Origin: an uncultured Pelagibacteraceae bacterium
GTDB taxonomy: Bacteria; Pseudomonadota; Alphaproteobacteria; Pelagibacterales; Pelagibacteraceae
Direction of reading: 5' to 3'
Length of the DNA stretch: 64,000 nucleotides
NCBI GenBank assembly: GCA_902540275.1
Contig: CACBMB010000002.1
Coordinates: 1-64,000, forward strand
Part shown: in pieces, positions 11,268 through 22,660 of the stretch
Layout of the letters: every line of letters starts with the position of its first letter
Numbering within the stretch: position 1 is the stretch's first letter
Made by a program: the position numbers and the translations under genes
Notes under the pieces: generated by a model
Told to the model about the DNA's origin: nothing
Database searches by the model: none
The model's input: the letters and a program-made list of their open reading frames with translations, nothing else

Positions 11268-12758
11268 CTATTGAAGTTTTTTCTTTAATATCTCATTTAT
11301 AAGTTGAGGATTAGCTTTACCACCAGAAGCTTTCATTGCTTGACCAACAAAGAAACCAAATAATTTTTCCTTACCTTGCTTGTACTCGATTGCTTTTTCT
11401 CTATTGTCAGTAATTATTTTATCAATTAAAGCCTCTATTGCTTTAGGATCACTTTGTTGTTTCAATCCTTTCTCTTCAACAATTTTTTGAGGATCTTTAT
11501 CTCCATCCAACATTAATTCAAATACAGTCTTTGCTATTTTCCCCGAAATTGTTCCATTCTTTATCAGGTTAACAAGTATAGCCAAATTCTTTGCACTTAC
11601 TGGACTTTGAGAAATTTCTAGATTTTTATTATTTAAAACCGCAAATAACTCACCTGTAATCCAGTTAACTGCTAATTTCATATCTTTATTCTTACCCATC
11701 TTGGCCACAACCTCTTCGAAATATTTTGCTGTATCGATATCCGAGACTAAAATTGTTGCCTCATATGGGGACAACTTAAATTCATCAATAAATCTTTTCT
11801 TTTTATCATCAGGTAATTCTGGAATATCATTTTTAAGATCATTAATAAAATCCTCTGAAACTTCTAAGGGTAATAAATCAGGATCTGGAAAATATCTATA
11901 ATCGTGCGCATCTTCTTTTGATCTCATTGATCTTGTTTCATTTTTTTTAGTGTCAAATAGTCTTGTTTCTTGATCTATTGATTTACCCTCTTCGATTAAA
12001 TCAACCTGTCTATTTGCTTCATATTCAATAGCCATTTGCATAAACTTAATAGAATTAACATTTTTGATTTCACATCTTGTACCAAATTCTTTTGAACCTT
12101 TTGATCTTACAGAGACATTAACATCTGCTCTTAATGATCCTTCTTGCATATTTCCATCACATGTACCTAAATATCGCATAATAGATCTTAATTTTTTAAT
12201 ATATTCACTTACTTCATCTGGAGATCTAAGATCTGGTTTACTTACAATTTCCATTAGAGCTACACCCGATCTATTCAAATCAACAAAAGTATTTTGTGGA
12301 TCAAGATCATGAATACTTTTTCCCGCATCTTGTTCTAAATGTAACCTTTCTATACCAATTTCTTTTTGTCCATTAGGCATATCTAAAATTACTTTGCCCT
12401 CACCTACTATGGGGTCTTTAAATTGTGAAATCTGATATCCCTGAGGTAAATCAGCGTAAAAATAATTTTTTCTGTCAAAAACAGATCGTTTGTTGATTTT
12501 TGCATTAAGGCCAATACCAGTTTTTATAGCTTGTTTAACACAAAATTCATTAATTACTGGTAACATTCCTGGGAATGCAGCATCAACTAAACTTACTTGT
12601 GTATTTGGTTCTGCTCCAAATTTAGTAGCTGAAGTAGAAAATAGTTTTGACTCAGATAATATTTGTGCATGAACTTCTAGCCCAATCACAACTTCATATT
12701 GATTATCTTTACGATTAATTAGATATTCTAAATTTTTTTTACTCACTTTATCCACCAA
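11268..12758 (-). CDS. gatB: Aspartyl/glutamyl-tRNA amidotransferase subunit B
   Basis: [34 protein letters not shown]; downstream of gatC and gatA. Confidence 0.97.
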   Translation of the reverse strand: MVDKVSKKNLEYLINRKDNQYEVVIGLEVHAQILSESKLFSTSATKFGAEPNTQVSLVDAAFPGMLPVINEFCVKQAIKTGIGLNAKINKRSVFDRKNYFYADLPQGYQISQFKDPIVGEGKVILDMPNGQKEIGIERLHLEQDAGKSIHDLDPQNTFVDLNRSGVALMEIVSKPDLRSPDEVSEYIKKLRSIMRYLGTCDGNMQEGSLRADVNVSVRSKGSKEFGTRCEIKNVNSIKFMQMAIEYEANRQVDLIEEGKSIDQETRLFDTKKNETRSMRSKEDAHDYRYFPDPDLLPLEVSEDFINDLKNDIPELPDDKKKRFIDEFKLSPYEATILVSDIDTAKYFEEVVAKMGKNKDMKLAVNWITGELFAVLNNKNLEISQSPVSAKNLAILVNLIKNGTISGKIAKTVFELMLDGDKDPQKIVEEKGLKQQSDPKAIEALIDKIITDNREKAIEYKQGKEKLFGFFVGQAMKASGGKANPQLINEILKKKLQ

Positions 12759-14200
12759 TCATTTATTTGATTTTTAAAACTTATCTTTTCTTCCATTGCA
12801 AACGCGATATTTAGTATATTTTGTTCATCAAAAGCTTTGCCGATAATTTGCAAACCCAATGGATAGCCTTTTGAGTCATGTCCTGCAGGAATAGATATAG
12901 CTGGTAGGCCTGCTAAATTGACCGGGACTGTAAATATATCATTAAGATACATTGAAACTGGATCATTTGTTTTTTCACCTATTTTAAATGCTGAACTAGG
13001 TGTTGAAGGAGTTAGAATTGCATCAACTTTCTTATAAGCTTCATCAAAATCATTTTTAATAAGTTTTCTCACTTTTTGAGCTTTTAGATAATACGCATCA
13101 TAATAACCAGATGATAAAACATAAGTTCCAATCATAATTCTTCTTTGAACTTCTGCCCCAAACCCCTCAGATCTAGTTTTCTCATACATTTCAATTAAGT
13201 TTTCACCTTTAGCTCTAAATCCATATTTTACACCATCATATCTTGCTAAATTAGAAGATGCTTCAGCGGGAGCAACTATATAATAAGTTGGCAAAGCATA
13301 ACTTGTATGTGGAAGAGAAATATCGATCGTTTCTGCACCACAATCTTTTACATATTGAATTCCTTTTTGCCAAAGATTCTCAATCTCTTTTGGCATTCCA
13401 TCTACTCTATATTCTTTTGGTATTCCGATTTTCTTTCCCTTAATATTAATACTAAGTTCTTTGCTGTACTCATTTCTTTTAAAATCTATTGATGTAGAGT
13501 CTTTTGGATCATAAGAGCTAATTACTTCTTGTAATAAAGCACAATCTTTTACATTTTGAGCCATTGGTCCTGCTTGATCTAATGAAGAGGCAAAAGCAAC
13601 AATTCCATAACGTGAACAACTTCCATATGTAGGTTTTAATCCTACTGTTCCCGTAAAAGAAGCTGGTTGTCTAATTGATCCACCTGTATCAGTGCCAATT
13701 GTTATTGGAGTTAATTTTCCAGCAACTGCAGATGCAGATCCACCTGATGAGCCACCTGGTACTAAATCTTTATCAATAGGATTTTGTACATTTCCAAAAA
13801 AACTAGTTTCATTTGATGATCCCATTGCAAATTCATCACAGTTTAATTTACCTAAAAGTATTGCTCCTTCATTCCAAATATTTTTAGTTACTGTTGACTC
13901 ATAAGTGGGTACAAAATTATTTAAGATTTTACTACCAGCAGTTGTTTTAACATTTTTTGTACAAAATAAATCTTTAACTGCCATCGGAATACCAGGTAAT
14001 TTTAAATTGAAATTAGGTTTTTGGTCAAATTTTTTTGCTTTATCCAGGGCTGATGAAAAATCATCAGTAATATAAGCGTTTAGCTCTCCAGATTTTTCAG
14101 ATCTTTCAATAAACCCTTTAGTCACATCTGTTGAGGAAAGTTTTTTATTTTTGATATTTTCAACTAATTCTGTCAAAGATTGTTTAGTTATATCTGACAT
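12743..14200 (-). CDS. gatA: Glutamyl-tRNA amidotransferase subunit A
   Basis: Amidase signature [36 protein letters not shown]. Confidence 0.97.
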   Translation of the reverse strand: MSDITKQSLTELVENIKNKKLSSTDVTKGFIERSEKSGELNAYITDDFSSALDKAKKFDQKPNFNLKLPGIPMAVKDLFCTKNVKTTAGSKILNNFVPTYESTVTKNIWNEGAILLGKLNCDEFAMGSSNETSFFGNVQNPIDKDLVPGGSSGGSASAVAGKLTPITIGTDTGGSIRQPASFTGTVGLKPTYGSCSRYGIVAFASSLDQAGPMAQNVKDCALLQEVISSYDPKDSTSIDFKRNEYSKELSINIKGKKIGIPKEYRVDGMPKEIENLWQKGIQYVKDCGAETIDISLPHTSYALPTYYIVAPAEASSNLARYDGVKYGFRAKGENLIEMYEKTRSEGFGAEVQRRIMIGTYVLSSGYYDAYYLKAQKVRKLIKNDFDEAYKKVDAILTPSTPSSAFKIGEKTNDPVSMYLNDIFTVPVNLAGLPAISIPAGHDSKGYPLGLQIIGKAFDEQNILNIAFAMEEKISFKNQINDWWIK

Positions 14201-14487
14201 TATTCTATTACCTTTGGTACAACAAAATAATCTTTATTATCTTGCGGAGAATTTTTAATAATTTGTTCTCTTATATTTTCACTTTTAACTTCATCAGATC
14301 TCAATTTTAACGTTGTTTCAGCGACAGAAGTTAAAGGCTCAACATTATCTGTTTTTAATTCATTAAGTTTTTCAATAAAATCAAATATTGAATTTAAATC
14401 ACCAGCTAATTTTTTGGCTCTTTGTTCATCAACTGAAATCCTTGATAATTTAGATATATGTTTTATTGTTTTAAGATCTATACTCAT
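14200..14487 (-). CDS. gatC: Glutamyl-tRNA amidotransferase subunit C
   Basis: [12 protein letters not shown]...[25 protein letters not shown]; directly upstream of gatA. Confidence 0.95.
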   Translation of the reverse strand: MSIDLKTIKHISKLSRISVDEQRAKKLAGDLNSIFDFIEKLNELKTDNVEPLTSVAETTLKLRSDEVKSENIREQIIKNSPQDNKDYFVVPKVIE

Positions 14488-14537
14488 ATGCTATTTAAAT
14501 ATGACGCAAACTATCACTTAAGTTTAAAATATACAAT

Positions 14538-14993
14538 ATGATCACTTTGGAAGAATTTAAAAAAAAACACTCAGATAAGTGTAGATTGATAGGTTTAGAC
14601 CTTGGTTCTAAAAGAATCGGGGTATCTATTTGTGACGAAAAACAATTAATTGCCACTCCTTTGAAAACAATAAATAGAAATTCACTGGATGAATTAATTA
14701 ATGAACTCAAAGAAATTATAAATGATAATAATATTAAAGGTATGATTATTGGAAATCCTCTAAATATGGATGGTTCGTCAGGTAGATCATCTCAATCTGT
14801 AAGAGATACTTCTCAAAACATTGAAAAAAATATTAATATTCCAGTTTGTTTATGGGATGAAAGATTATCAACAGTTGGGGCCTTTAATTTATCTAGTCAA
14901 TTAGATATCAATGTTAGTAAAAGAGAAAAGAAAATTGACGAAAATGCAGCTACTTTCATATTACAAGGAGCAATAGATTTTTTAAATAATTAA
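14538..14993 (+). CDS. ruvX: Putative pre-16S rRNA nuclease / Holliday junction resolvase YqgF
   Basis: LIGLDLGSKRIGVSICDEKQLIATPL; GNPLNMDGSSG; WDERLSTVGA. Confidence 0.93.
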   Translation: MITLEEFKKKHSDKCRLIGLDLGSKRIGVSICDEKQLIATPLKTINRNSLDELINELKEIINDNNIKGMIIGNPLNMDGSSGRSSQSVRDTSQNIEKNINIPVCLWDERLSTVGAFNLSSQLDINVSKREKKIDENAATFILQGAIDFLNN

Positions 14994-15035
14994 TACTTGC
15001 TATTCTATACATTTATAGCTATAGAGTTGGTTTTA

Positions 15036-15977
15036 ATGGCAATTAAATCTGATATAGCTGTTAAAATTTCTCAAAAACATTTGTTAGGTATACAAGATTT
15101 ATCAATTAATGATGTTAATTTGATATTGGATGAAGCTCATAAATTTATAAAAGTTAATCAAAGTAAAAATAAAAAGATAGATGTTTTAAGAGGTAAAACC
15201 CAAATTAATTTATTTTTTGAGCCCTCTACAAGAACTCAAAGTTCATTTGAATTAGCCGGTAAAAGACTTGGTGCAGATGTAATGTCTATGAACATCAGTA
15301 ACTCAGCAATTAAAAAAGGTGAAACTTTAATTGATACTGCAATGACTTTAAATGCAATGCATCCTGATATCATTGTAATTAGACATCAAGATTCAGGCGC
15401 ATGCAACTTACTTTCACAAAAAGTTAATTGTGCGGTTTTGAATGCTGGTGATGGTAGAAGAGAACATCCAACTCAAGCTTTATTAGACGCTTTAACAATC
15501 ATAACTCGTAAAAAAAAAATTGAAGGATTAAAAATTGCTATTTGTGGAGACATACTTCATTCAAGAGTAGCAAGGTCTAATATTTATTTATTAAATATGT
15601 TAGGAGCAGAAGTAAATATAATTGCTCCAACAAATCTGATGCCTAAGGAAATTGAAAAATTTGGGGTTAACACATTTACTGATATGAGAAAAGGTTTGAA
15701 AGATTGTGATATTGTAATGATGTTACGATTACAAAATGAAAGAATGACAAGTTCGTATCTTTCATCCAACAGAGAGTATTATGAATATTATGGATTAACA
15801 CCAGATAAATTAGAATATGCTAAATCTGACGCCTTAATCATGCATCCTGGACCAATGAATAGAGGTATAGAAATAGATACAGTTTTAGCTGATGATATTA
15901 ATAAAAGTGTGATTAAGGAACAAGTTGAACTTGGAGTGGCAGTAAGAATGGCTTGTTTAAAAATATTTTGTACTTAG
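15036..15977 (+). CDS. pyrB: Aspartate carbamoyltransferase catalytic subunit
   Basis: [25 protein letters not shown] at 15036 preferred over TTG at 14997 of the ORF track; [17 protein letters not shown]. Confidence 0.95.
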   Translation: MAIKSDIAVKISQKHLLGIQDLSINDVNLILDEAHKFIKVNQSKNKKIDVLRGKTQINLFFEPSTRTQSSFELAGKRLGADVMSMNISNSAIKKGETLIDTAMTLNAMHPDIIVIRHQDSGACNLLSQKVNCAVLNAGDGRREHPTQALLDALTIITRKKKIEGLKIAICGDILHSRVARSNIYLLNMLGAEVNIIAPTNLMPKEIEKFGVNTFTDMRKGLKDCDIVMMLRLQNERMTSSYLSSNREYYEYYGLTPDKLEYAKSDALIMHPGPMNRGIEIDTVLADDINKSVIKEQVELGVAVRMACLKIFCT

Positions 15978-17264
15978 ATGAAAAAACAATATTTTATAAA
16001 TGCAAATATAATTGACCCTCATAATTCAATAAACGAAAACGGGGGTTTAATTATAAATGAAGATGGCAAAATTGAAGCTGTAGGAAAAAAAGTAAATATT
16101 AATAACTTACCAAGTAGAGAAAAGCCAATTGATTTAAGAGGTAAATATATATTCCCAGGGTTAGTTGATATGAGAGTTTTTGTTGGTGAACCTGGATTTG
16201 AATACAAAGAAAATTTTAGAACTTTAAGTAATGCGGCTTTATCAGGAGGAGTTACTTCCGTAGTTACAATGCCTAATACAGATCCAATAATTGACAATGT
16301 TTCAATAGTTGATTTTTTGAAAAGAAGAGGAAGGGATAAGTCAAAAATAAATATTTTTCCATGTGCTTCACTTACAAAAAATACTGAGGGAACTAATATG
16401 ACAGAATTTGGCCTTTTACAGAGCAAAGGAATAATTGCTTTCACTGATGGTGTAAAAACAATTCAAAATCCAAGATTAATGTCTAGAATAATGAACTCTG
16501 CAAAAGATGTAGGTTGTTTAATTATGCAACACGCTGAGGACAGTGAGTTAGCAAAAAACGGAATGATTAATTCTGGAATAATTGCCTCCAAACTGGGATT
16601 ATCAGGTATTCCAGAAATAGCAGAAAGAATTTTAATTGAAAGAGATTTAACGTTATTAGAAAAAGTTAAATGTAGATATCATATATCACAATTATCATCC
16701 CAGAAATCAGTTGAAGTAATAAAATATAGAAAAGAAATAGTTAAATTTACATCTGGAGTTTCTATAAACAACTTATCATTGAATGAAAATGATATTGGAG
16801 ATTTTAGAACTTTCTTAAAACTATCTCCCCCATTAAGAAGAGAGGAAGATAGATTGGCTTTAGTTCAAGGATTAAAAGATGAATTAATTGATGTAATTGT
16901 CTCTGATCACAAACCTGAGGATGAAGAATCTAAAAGATTAACATTTTCACAAGCAGCTACAGGTGCTTCAGGGATAGAAACACTACTTTCTTTAAGTTTG
17001 GAATTATATCACAATGGATCTCTAAAACTTGAAACAGTAATTAAAGCACTCACCTCAAATCCAGCAAAAATATTAAAAATAGATAAAGGTAATCTTACTA
17101 TTGGAAATGATGCTGACTTTTGTATAGTGGATATTGATAAACCATGGATTGTAAAAAAAGAAAAACTAGTATCAAAATCAAAAAATACTTCAATTGAAGA
17201 TAAAAAACTTCAAGGAAAAGTTACTAATACGTTTGTAAAAGGAAAAGAATTATTTAAGCTGTAG
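15978..17264 (+). CDS. Dihydroorotase-like protein, probably non-catalytic (PyrC'/PyrX type)
   Basis: Dihydroorotase family (VTSVVTMPNTDPIIDN; LIMQHAEDSELA; TSNPAKIL) directly after pyrB, but HxH replaced (VDMRVFVGEPGFEYKEN) and other metal/substrate positions altered. Confidence 0.85.
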   Translation: MKKQYFINANIIDPHNSINENGGLIINEDGKIEAVGKKVNINNLPSREKPIDLRGKYIFPGLVDMRVFVGEPGFEYKENFRTLSNAALSGGVTSVVTMPNTDPIIDNVSIVDFLKRRGRDKSKINIFPCASLTKNTEGTNMTEFGLLQSKGIIAFTDGVKTIQNPRLMSRIMNSAKDVGCLIMQHAEDSELAKNGMINSGIIASKLGLSGIPEIAERILIERDLTLLEKVKCRYHISQLSSQKSVEVIKYRKEIVKFTSGVSINNLSLNENDIGDFRTFLKLSPPLRREEDRLALVQGLKDELIDVIVSDHKPEDEESKRLTFSQAATGASGIETLLSLSLELYHNGSLKLETVIKALTSNPAKILKIDKGNLTIGNDADFCIVDIDKPWIVKKEKLVSKSKNTSIEDKKLQGKVTNTFVKGKELFKL

Positions 17265-17265
17265 T

Positions 17266-17844
17266 ATGGATTTTTTAATTATAGTTATAATTTCCTATTT
17301 AATGGGATCTATCCCATTTGGGTTTATATTAACAAAAATCTTTTTAAAAAAAGATATCAGAGAGGTTGGCTCTGGAAACATTGGAGCGACCAATACACTA
17401 AGAGCTGGAAATAAACTAATTGGTTATTTGACACTCACACTTGATATTATTAAAGCAATTATTCCTGTAATTTATACAAAAATTTATTTTCCAGATTTTT
17501 TATATTTAGCTTCATTGTGTGCTTTTTTAGGTCATGTGTTTCCAGTTTGGCTTAAGTTTAAGGGTGGCAAAGGCGTTGCAACTTATGTTGGAATATTATT
17601 TTCAATCAACATTTATTTTGGAATTATTTTTACAATCATTTGGTTAATAACATTTGTTATTTCAAAGTTTTCATCTTTATCATCATTAATAGCTTCTGTA
17701 TCAATACCTATCTATCTATTAATTTTAACTCAATTTGATCAATTAATTTTTTTTATAATAATGTTCGTATTAATATTTTTTACCCATAGAGAAAATATTA
17801 AAAGATTGAAAAATAAAGAGGAAACTAAGACAAAAATTTATTAA
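17266..17844 (+). CDS. plsY: Glycerol-3-phosphate acyltransferase
   Basis: YLMGSIPFGFILTK; DIREVGSGNIGATNTLRAGNK; GHVFPVWLKFKGGKGVATYVG. Confidence 0.95.
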   Translation: MDFLIIVIISYLMGSIPFGFILTKIFLKKDIREVGSGNIGATNTLRAGNKLIGYLTLTLDIIKAIIPVIYTKIYFPDFLYLASLCAFLGHVFPVWLKFKGGKGVATYVGILFSINIYFGIIFTIIWLITFVISKFSSLSSLIASVSIPIYLLILTQFDQLIFFIIMFVLIFFTHRENIKRLKNKEETKTKIY

Positions 17845-17880
17845 TTTGACTATCTAAAGCTTTTGAGTAGTTTGTAGTCT

Positions 17881-20460
17881 ATGAATTTGGTCATTGTAGA
17901 AAGTCCAGCTAAAGCAAAAACTATAAATAAATATTTAGGTGATAAGTATAAAGTTTTAGCAAGTTATGGGCATATAAGAGACCTTCCGTCAAAAAATGGA
18001 TCGGTGGATCCAGACCAAGATTTTAAAATGGAATGGGAGGTTGATAGTTTTTCTAAAAAATATTTAAAAGAAATTACTGATGCTGCAAAAGAATCCTCAA
18101 AAATAATTTTAGCTACTGACCCTGATCGTGAAGGTGAAGCTATTGCATGGCATGTTAAAGAGTATTTGAATGAAAAAAAACTTTTAAAAGATAAAGAAAT
18201 TGAAAGAGTTGTCTTTAATGAAATTACTAAAAAGGCTGTTATGCATGGAATTGAAAATCCAAGACAGATAGAACCACTGCTAGTAGATGCCTATATGGCA
18301 AGAAGAGCTTTAGATTATTTAGTTGGGTTCAATATTTCTCCGATACTTTGGACAAAGTTACCAGGTTCAAAGTCTGCAGGAAGAGTTCAATCTGTGGCAC
18401 TAAAGTTAATTACAGAAAGAGAACATGAAATTGAGTCTTTTAAACCAGAAGAATTTTGGACATTGAGTGTAAAATTTGTTGATGAAAAAAAACAAAACAT
18501 AACTGCCAGTATCACTCAATTAGATAATAATAAAATTGAAAAGTTTTCTTTTAAAAATAAAGAAGAAATAAATAAAGCTATATCAAATATCAAAAATAAA
18601 AAATTTCAAATTTCTGATATTTCAAGTAAAGTTGTCAATCGTAATCCTTCAGGTCCATTCACTACATCAACTCTTCAGCAGACTGCATCTAGTAGATTAG
18701 GATTTGGAGCTTCTCGAACAATGCAAATTGCCCAAAAACTTTATCAGGGAATAGATATAGAGGGTGAAACAATTGGATTAATTACCTATATGAGAACAGA
18801 TGGCACCAACTTATCAGCTGATGCTGTTACATCTTTTAGAAATTATATCCAAAATGATCTAGGTAAAGAATATTTACCTCAAAATCCATTAAATTATTCT
18901 GGAAAAAAAGCAAAGAATGCTCAAGAAGCTCATGAGGCCATTCGACCAACTGATATTACAAGAACTCCAGAAATAATTAAAAAATATTTAAGTTCAGATC
19001 AAAATAAATTATACGATTTGATTTGGAGTAAAGCTTTATCTTCACAAATGGAGTCTGCTAAATTTGATCGAAATACGATTACTATAACCTCTGAGAATAA
19101 TGACACTATCTGTAAAGCTAGTGGATCAGTTCTAAAATTTGATGGTTTTTTAAAAATTTATAAAAATATTAATAAAGATGATGATGAAAGCATTCTTCCT
19201 GAAATGTCTAAAGGACCAATCAATATTGAGGCTTTATTAGATGAACAACACTATACTCAACCACCGCCTAGATACTCTGAAGCAAGTTTAGTAAAAAAAC
19301 TTGAGGAATTAGGTATTGGAAGACCTTCTACCTATGCAAGTATTATTTCTACCATAGCTAATAGAGGATACGCAGAGATTTTAAATAAAAGATTCTTTCC
19401 AACCGATAGAGGTAAATTGATTTCAGCCTTTTTAGAAAAATTATTTTCAAAATATGTAGATTATAACTTTACTGCTGGATTAGAGGACCAATTAGATGAA
19501 ATTACATCTGGTAAAGAAAGTTGGATAAAAGTATTGGAGCTTTTTTGGAAAGATTTCAATAATAATGTCTCTGAGGTTAAAGAAAAAAGAACAAGAGAAG
19601 TTTTAGATTTGCTAAATGAAAGTTTGGGTAGTTTAGTTTTTGATAAGGATAAAGAGGGAAATATAGTTAGAAAATGCCAATTATGTGATTCTGGAACTCT
19701 TAGTTTGAAAAATAGCTTCAGAGGTGGTGCTTTTATAGGTTGCTCAAATTATCCTGAATGTAAATTTACTCGACCATTATCAAAAGCAAAAGCTGCAGCT
19801 CAAGCACAACTAGCTGAACCAAAATTAATTGGAAAACATGAAAATGGAAATGATATATATCTGAAAAATGGAAGATTTGGTCCATATCTCCAATATGAAA
19901 TAAATCCAGATGATCTAAAAGTTGAAAAAACTCCAAAAAAAAAGAAAAAAACTAAAAAATCTAAATCAGATGTAAATGAACTTTTAAAAAATGTTTCAAT
20001 ACCAAAGGGCTTAGAATTAGAAAATATCGACTTAGAAAAAGCTAAATTCCTATGCTCATTACCTAAATCTTTAGGGATAAATCCTGATAATCAAAAAGAG
20101 ATAACATTGAATACAGGTAGATTTGGTCCTTATCTTAAATGTGAAAATAAATCTGCACGTTTAGAAAATATAGAGGAAATATTTTCAATAGGTTTAAATA
20201 GAGCAATAACAATGATTGCTGAAGCTAAACCTGGTCGAATCTCTTCCTCAATGATAAAAGATTTAGGAGAACATCCAGAGGATAAAAAACCTGTCAGAAT
20301 TATGAAAGGTCAATATGGGCCATACATAAAATATAAATCTTTGAATGCCACTATCCCAGAAGAAAAAGATCCAACAGAACTTACAATGGAGGAAGCATTA
20401 ATACTTATCGAAAAAAGAAAAGAATACGATAAAAATAAAAAAAATAAAAAGAGAAAATAA
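17881..20460 (+). CDS. topA: DNA topoisomerase I
   Basis: MNLVIVESPAKAKTINKYLG; ATDPDREGEAIAWHV; ITYMRTDGTNLS; zinc-ribbon CQLCDSG...CSNYPEC; C-terminal GRFGPYL repeats. Confidence 0.97.
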   Translation: MNLVIVESPAKAKTINKYLGDKYKVLASYGHIRDLPSKNGSVDPDQDFKMEWEVDSFSKKYLKEITDAAKESSKIILATDPDREGEAIAWHVKEYLNEKKLLKDKEIERVVFNEITKKAVMHGIENPRQIEPLLVDAYMARRALDYLVGFNISPILWTKLPGSKSAGRVQSVALKLITEREHEIESFKPEEFWTLSVKFVDEKKQNITASITQLDNNKIEKFSFKNKEEINKAISNIKNKKFQISDISSKVVNRNPSGPFTTSTLQQTASSRLGFGASRTMQIAQKLYQGIDIEGETIGLITYMRTDGTNLSADAVTSFRNYIQNDLGKEYLPQNPLNYSGKKAKNAQEAHEAIRPTDITRTPEIIKKYLSSDQNKLYDLIWSKALSSQMESAKFDRNTITITSENNDTICKASGSVLKFDGFLKIYKNINKDDDESILPEMSKGPINIEALLDEQHYTQPPPRYSEASLVKKLEELGIGRPSTYASIISTIANRGYAEILNKRFFPTDRGKLISAFLEKLFSKYVDYNFTAGLEDQLDEITSGKESWIKVLELFWKDFNNNVSEVKEKRTREVLDLLNESLGSLVFDKDKEGNIVRKCQLCDSGTLSLKNSFRGGAFIGCSNYPECKFTRPLSKAKAAAQAQLAEPKLIGKHENGNDIYLKNGRFGPYLQYEINPDDLKVEKTPKKKKKTKKSKSDVNELLKNVSIPKGLELENIDLEKAKFLCSLPKSLGINPDNQKEITLNTGRFGPYLKCENKSARLENIEEIFSIGLNRAITMIAEAKPGRISSSMIKDLGEHPEDKKPVRIMKGQYGPYIKYKSLNATIPEEKDPTELTMEEALILIEKRKEYDKNKKNKKRK

Positions 20461-20478
20461 AAACGGATCCTAAAAAAA

Positions 20479-22614
20479 CTAATCAGATAAAAATTTATTT
20501 ACTTCAGAAAAATGCACTGCAAAATTCATCCCTTCACTTGTATCTTTATGTAAACCTTGGGTATTTACCCCTACCACTTTATCTTTATAAAACAATGGAC
20601 CACCTGAATTACCTGGATTTATAGCAGCATCAGTTTGAATAAATAATACGTCTGGATTACCAGTTGCGCTGTAAACACTACTTTCTTTTCTTATTGCACT
20701 AATCCAACCTTTTGTTAAAGAGAATTTTCTTCCTTTTGGATGACCTAAAGCTTCAACCATTTCACCTTGTTTTAATTGACCTTCAAAAAATTTTACTGGT
20801 TTACCAGTTGTATTAGTTTTTAAAAGAGCAAGGTCTCTTTTTAAATCTTTTTTGATAACGACGGCTGAAGACCTCTTTTTAAATTTATCTGTGACAGAAA
20901 TTGACATTGCATTTTCTATAACATGATAATTTGTGATGATTTCATCTTTTGAAATAAAAAAACCTGAACCTAAACCTTTTTCAGTCTTAACTATAACAAC
21001 ACTATCAAACCTAATATCTTTTTCCTCATAATTTGATGATGATTTATTAGTTAATGATGCAATTTTTTTGTTTGAACCTTGTTTTGTTCCACCTAATAAT
21101 TTTTCCCACCAAGATAGCTCTTCTTCTACAGAAAAGTTTAAGCTAGCATATAATTCTTTTTTATCAAATAACTCTCTAAATTCGCTTTCATTATCAAACA
21201 AATTTAATAATTCATTTAAAGAAATGTTTTTTATTTTTTGATTCTGCCAATTAGATACTTGATCTGGAGAAGAATACTTGTTTATTAAGTTTTCATATTT
21301 CTTATCCTGAGGATCAATATTATAAGCAACTTTAAAATTTTTGTTGGATTTAATTGAAATATTTTTTTCAATTAATTTCTTATTTTTAAATTGAACAATT
21401 TGATAAATGGCTTTTTTTTCAGCATTAATATTTTGCACTAAATAACTGTAAGTTCTTAACATTTCTTTTTCTAAGTAATCTGGCGTATTTGAATAACTAC
21501 TTATAAGATTATTTAATCTGTTTTGAAGTTTAGCACCCTCATTTTGCCATTTTTCTTGTAATGCAATGCCACCCCATTGAGTAATTAAACCACAACTTAT
21601 ACATTGAGACATTTGAAAACCTCTTTCAGCTTCAGCTTGTGCTCTTTGTAACTCTCTCTCAGTTCTTCTCATTTCTGCTTGAAGTCTATTAAATTCCGGA
21701 TTCGGAACACTCCTTGTACCTGCTACCATCTGAGAAGTTAAATTTTCCTCTAAATTTACTGTTGAGAATGAATCAAAATCTTTTGGAATAACAATTAACA
21801 AATTTGAATTAGTTGCTAACAAATTTTTTACTATATCTAAACTAAATTCCTTATTTGTTTCATAATCAATATTATCAGAAGGATTAATATTAGGTAATAA
21901 TTCTTTTTTAACTATTTGTAAATCAGCTAAAATAACTTTTAATTCATGATTAACATTATCTTTCTGTTTAATATCAAGTTTTTTTTTATTATTATTTTGT
22001 TTTGCAACTTCTTTTTTAATTTTATCTAATTCTTTTTTCTCTTTTAATTTTGCGAGCCTTTCAGCTTTTTTACGCTCTTGTTCAGCTTTTATTGCTAATC
22101 TTTTTTGTTTAAGTTCTTTCTTTCTTTTTTCAATTTTTGCAAGCCTTTCAGCTTTTTTACGCTCTTGTTCAGCTTTTCTTGCTAATCTTTTTTGTTTAAG
22201 TTCTTTTTTTCTTTTTTCAATTTTTGCAAGTCTTTCAGCTTTTTTTAATTCAATTTCTTTTTGTCTTTCTAATTTCTTTTTTTTTTGTGTATTTGCAATT
22301 TCTAGTTTTTTCTTTTCTTCAAGTTCTTGATTATTGTTATTTTCAACCAAAACATTTTCATTGTTTAATATTTTATCTTTATTTTTTCTAAACTCATCTA
22401 GTTTGGAAATTCTTTCAGATGCTTTTATCTCAATAATATGCGTAAATTCTTTTTGATCTATTTTGATATCGCTTGAATCACTACAATTATCTAGATCAAA
22501 TAAAGGTAATATTAGTCCGTCTTTATCAAGACAGTAATTTTCTTGTGAATATGATATATTTGAAACTAGACAAAAAAGTGTAGCAAAAAACAAATATTTA
22601 ATTTTATTTGTCAT
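20479..22614 (-). CDS. Secreted trypsin-like (S1C/HtrA-type) serine protease with N-terminal charged coiled coil, no PDZ domain seen
   Basis: Signal peptide; long K/E/R-rich coiled coil; catalytic contexts ITNYHVIENA, KRDLALLKT, INPGNSGGPLF. Confidence 0.85.
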   Translation of the reverse strand: MTNKIKYLFFATLFCLVSNISYSQENYCLDKDGLILPLFDLDNCSDSSDIKIDQKEFTHIIEIKASERISKLDEFRKNKDKILNNENVLVENNNNQELEEKKKLEIANTQKKKKLERQKEIELKKAERLAKIEKRKKELKQKRLARKAEQERKKAERLAKIEKRKKELKQKRLAIKAEQERKKAERLAKLKEKKELDKIKKEVAKQNNNKKKLDIKQKDNVNHELKVILADLQIVKKELLPNINPSDNIDYETNKEFSLDIVKNLLATNSNLLIVIPKDFDSFSTVNLEENLTSQMVAGTRSVPNPEFNRLQAEMRRTERELQRAQAEAERGFQMSQCISCGLITQWGGIALQEKWQNEGAKLQNRLNNLISSYSNTPDYLEKEMLRTYSYLVQNINAEKKAIYQIVQFKNKKLIEKNISIKSNKNFKVAYNIDPQDKKYENLINKYSSPDQVSNWQNQKIKNISLNELLNLFDNESEFRELFDKKELYASLNFSVEEELSWWEKLLGGTKQGSNKKIASLTNKSSSNYEEKDIRFDSVVIVKTEKGLGSGFFISKDEIITNYHVIENAMSISVTDKFKKRSSAVVIKKDLKRDLALLKTNTTGKPVKFFEGQLKQGEMVEALGHPKGRKFSLTKGWISAIRKESSVYSATGNPDVLFIQTDAAINPGNSGGPLFYKDKVVGVNTQGLHKDTSEGMNFAVHFSEVNKFLSD
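22052..22245. repeat. 87-bp tandem repeat (two full copies plus start of a third) inside the protease coiled coil
   Basis: Units start at 22052, 22139 and 22226 (spacing 87 each); encode KKAERLAKIEKRKKELKQKRLA(R/I)KAEQER; first two copies differ at about 3 positions. Confidence 0.92.
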
Positions 22615-22660
22615 AATAGTAAAATATATATAATTTATATTATATAAATTTATTTCAATT

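Noticed and set aside
16019-16444. 141-aa minus-strand ORF inside the pyrC-like gene
   Set aside because: Antisense shadow ORF; low-information sequence.
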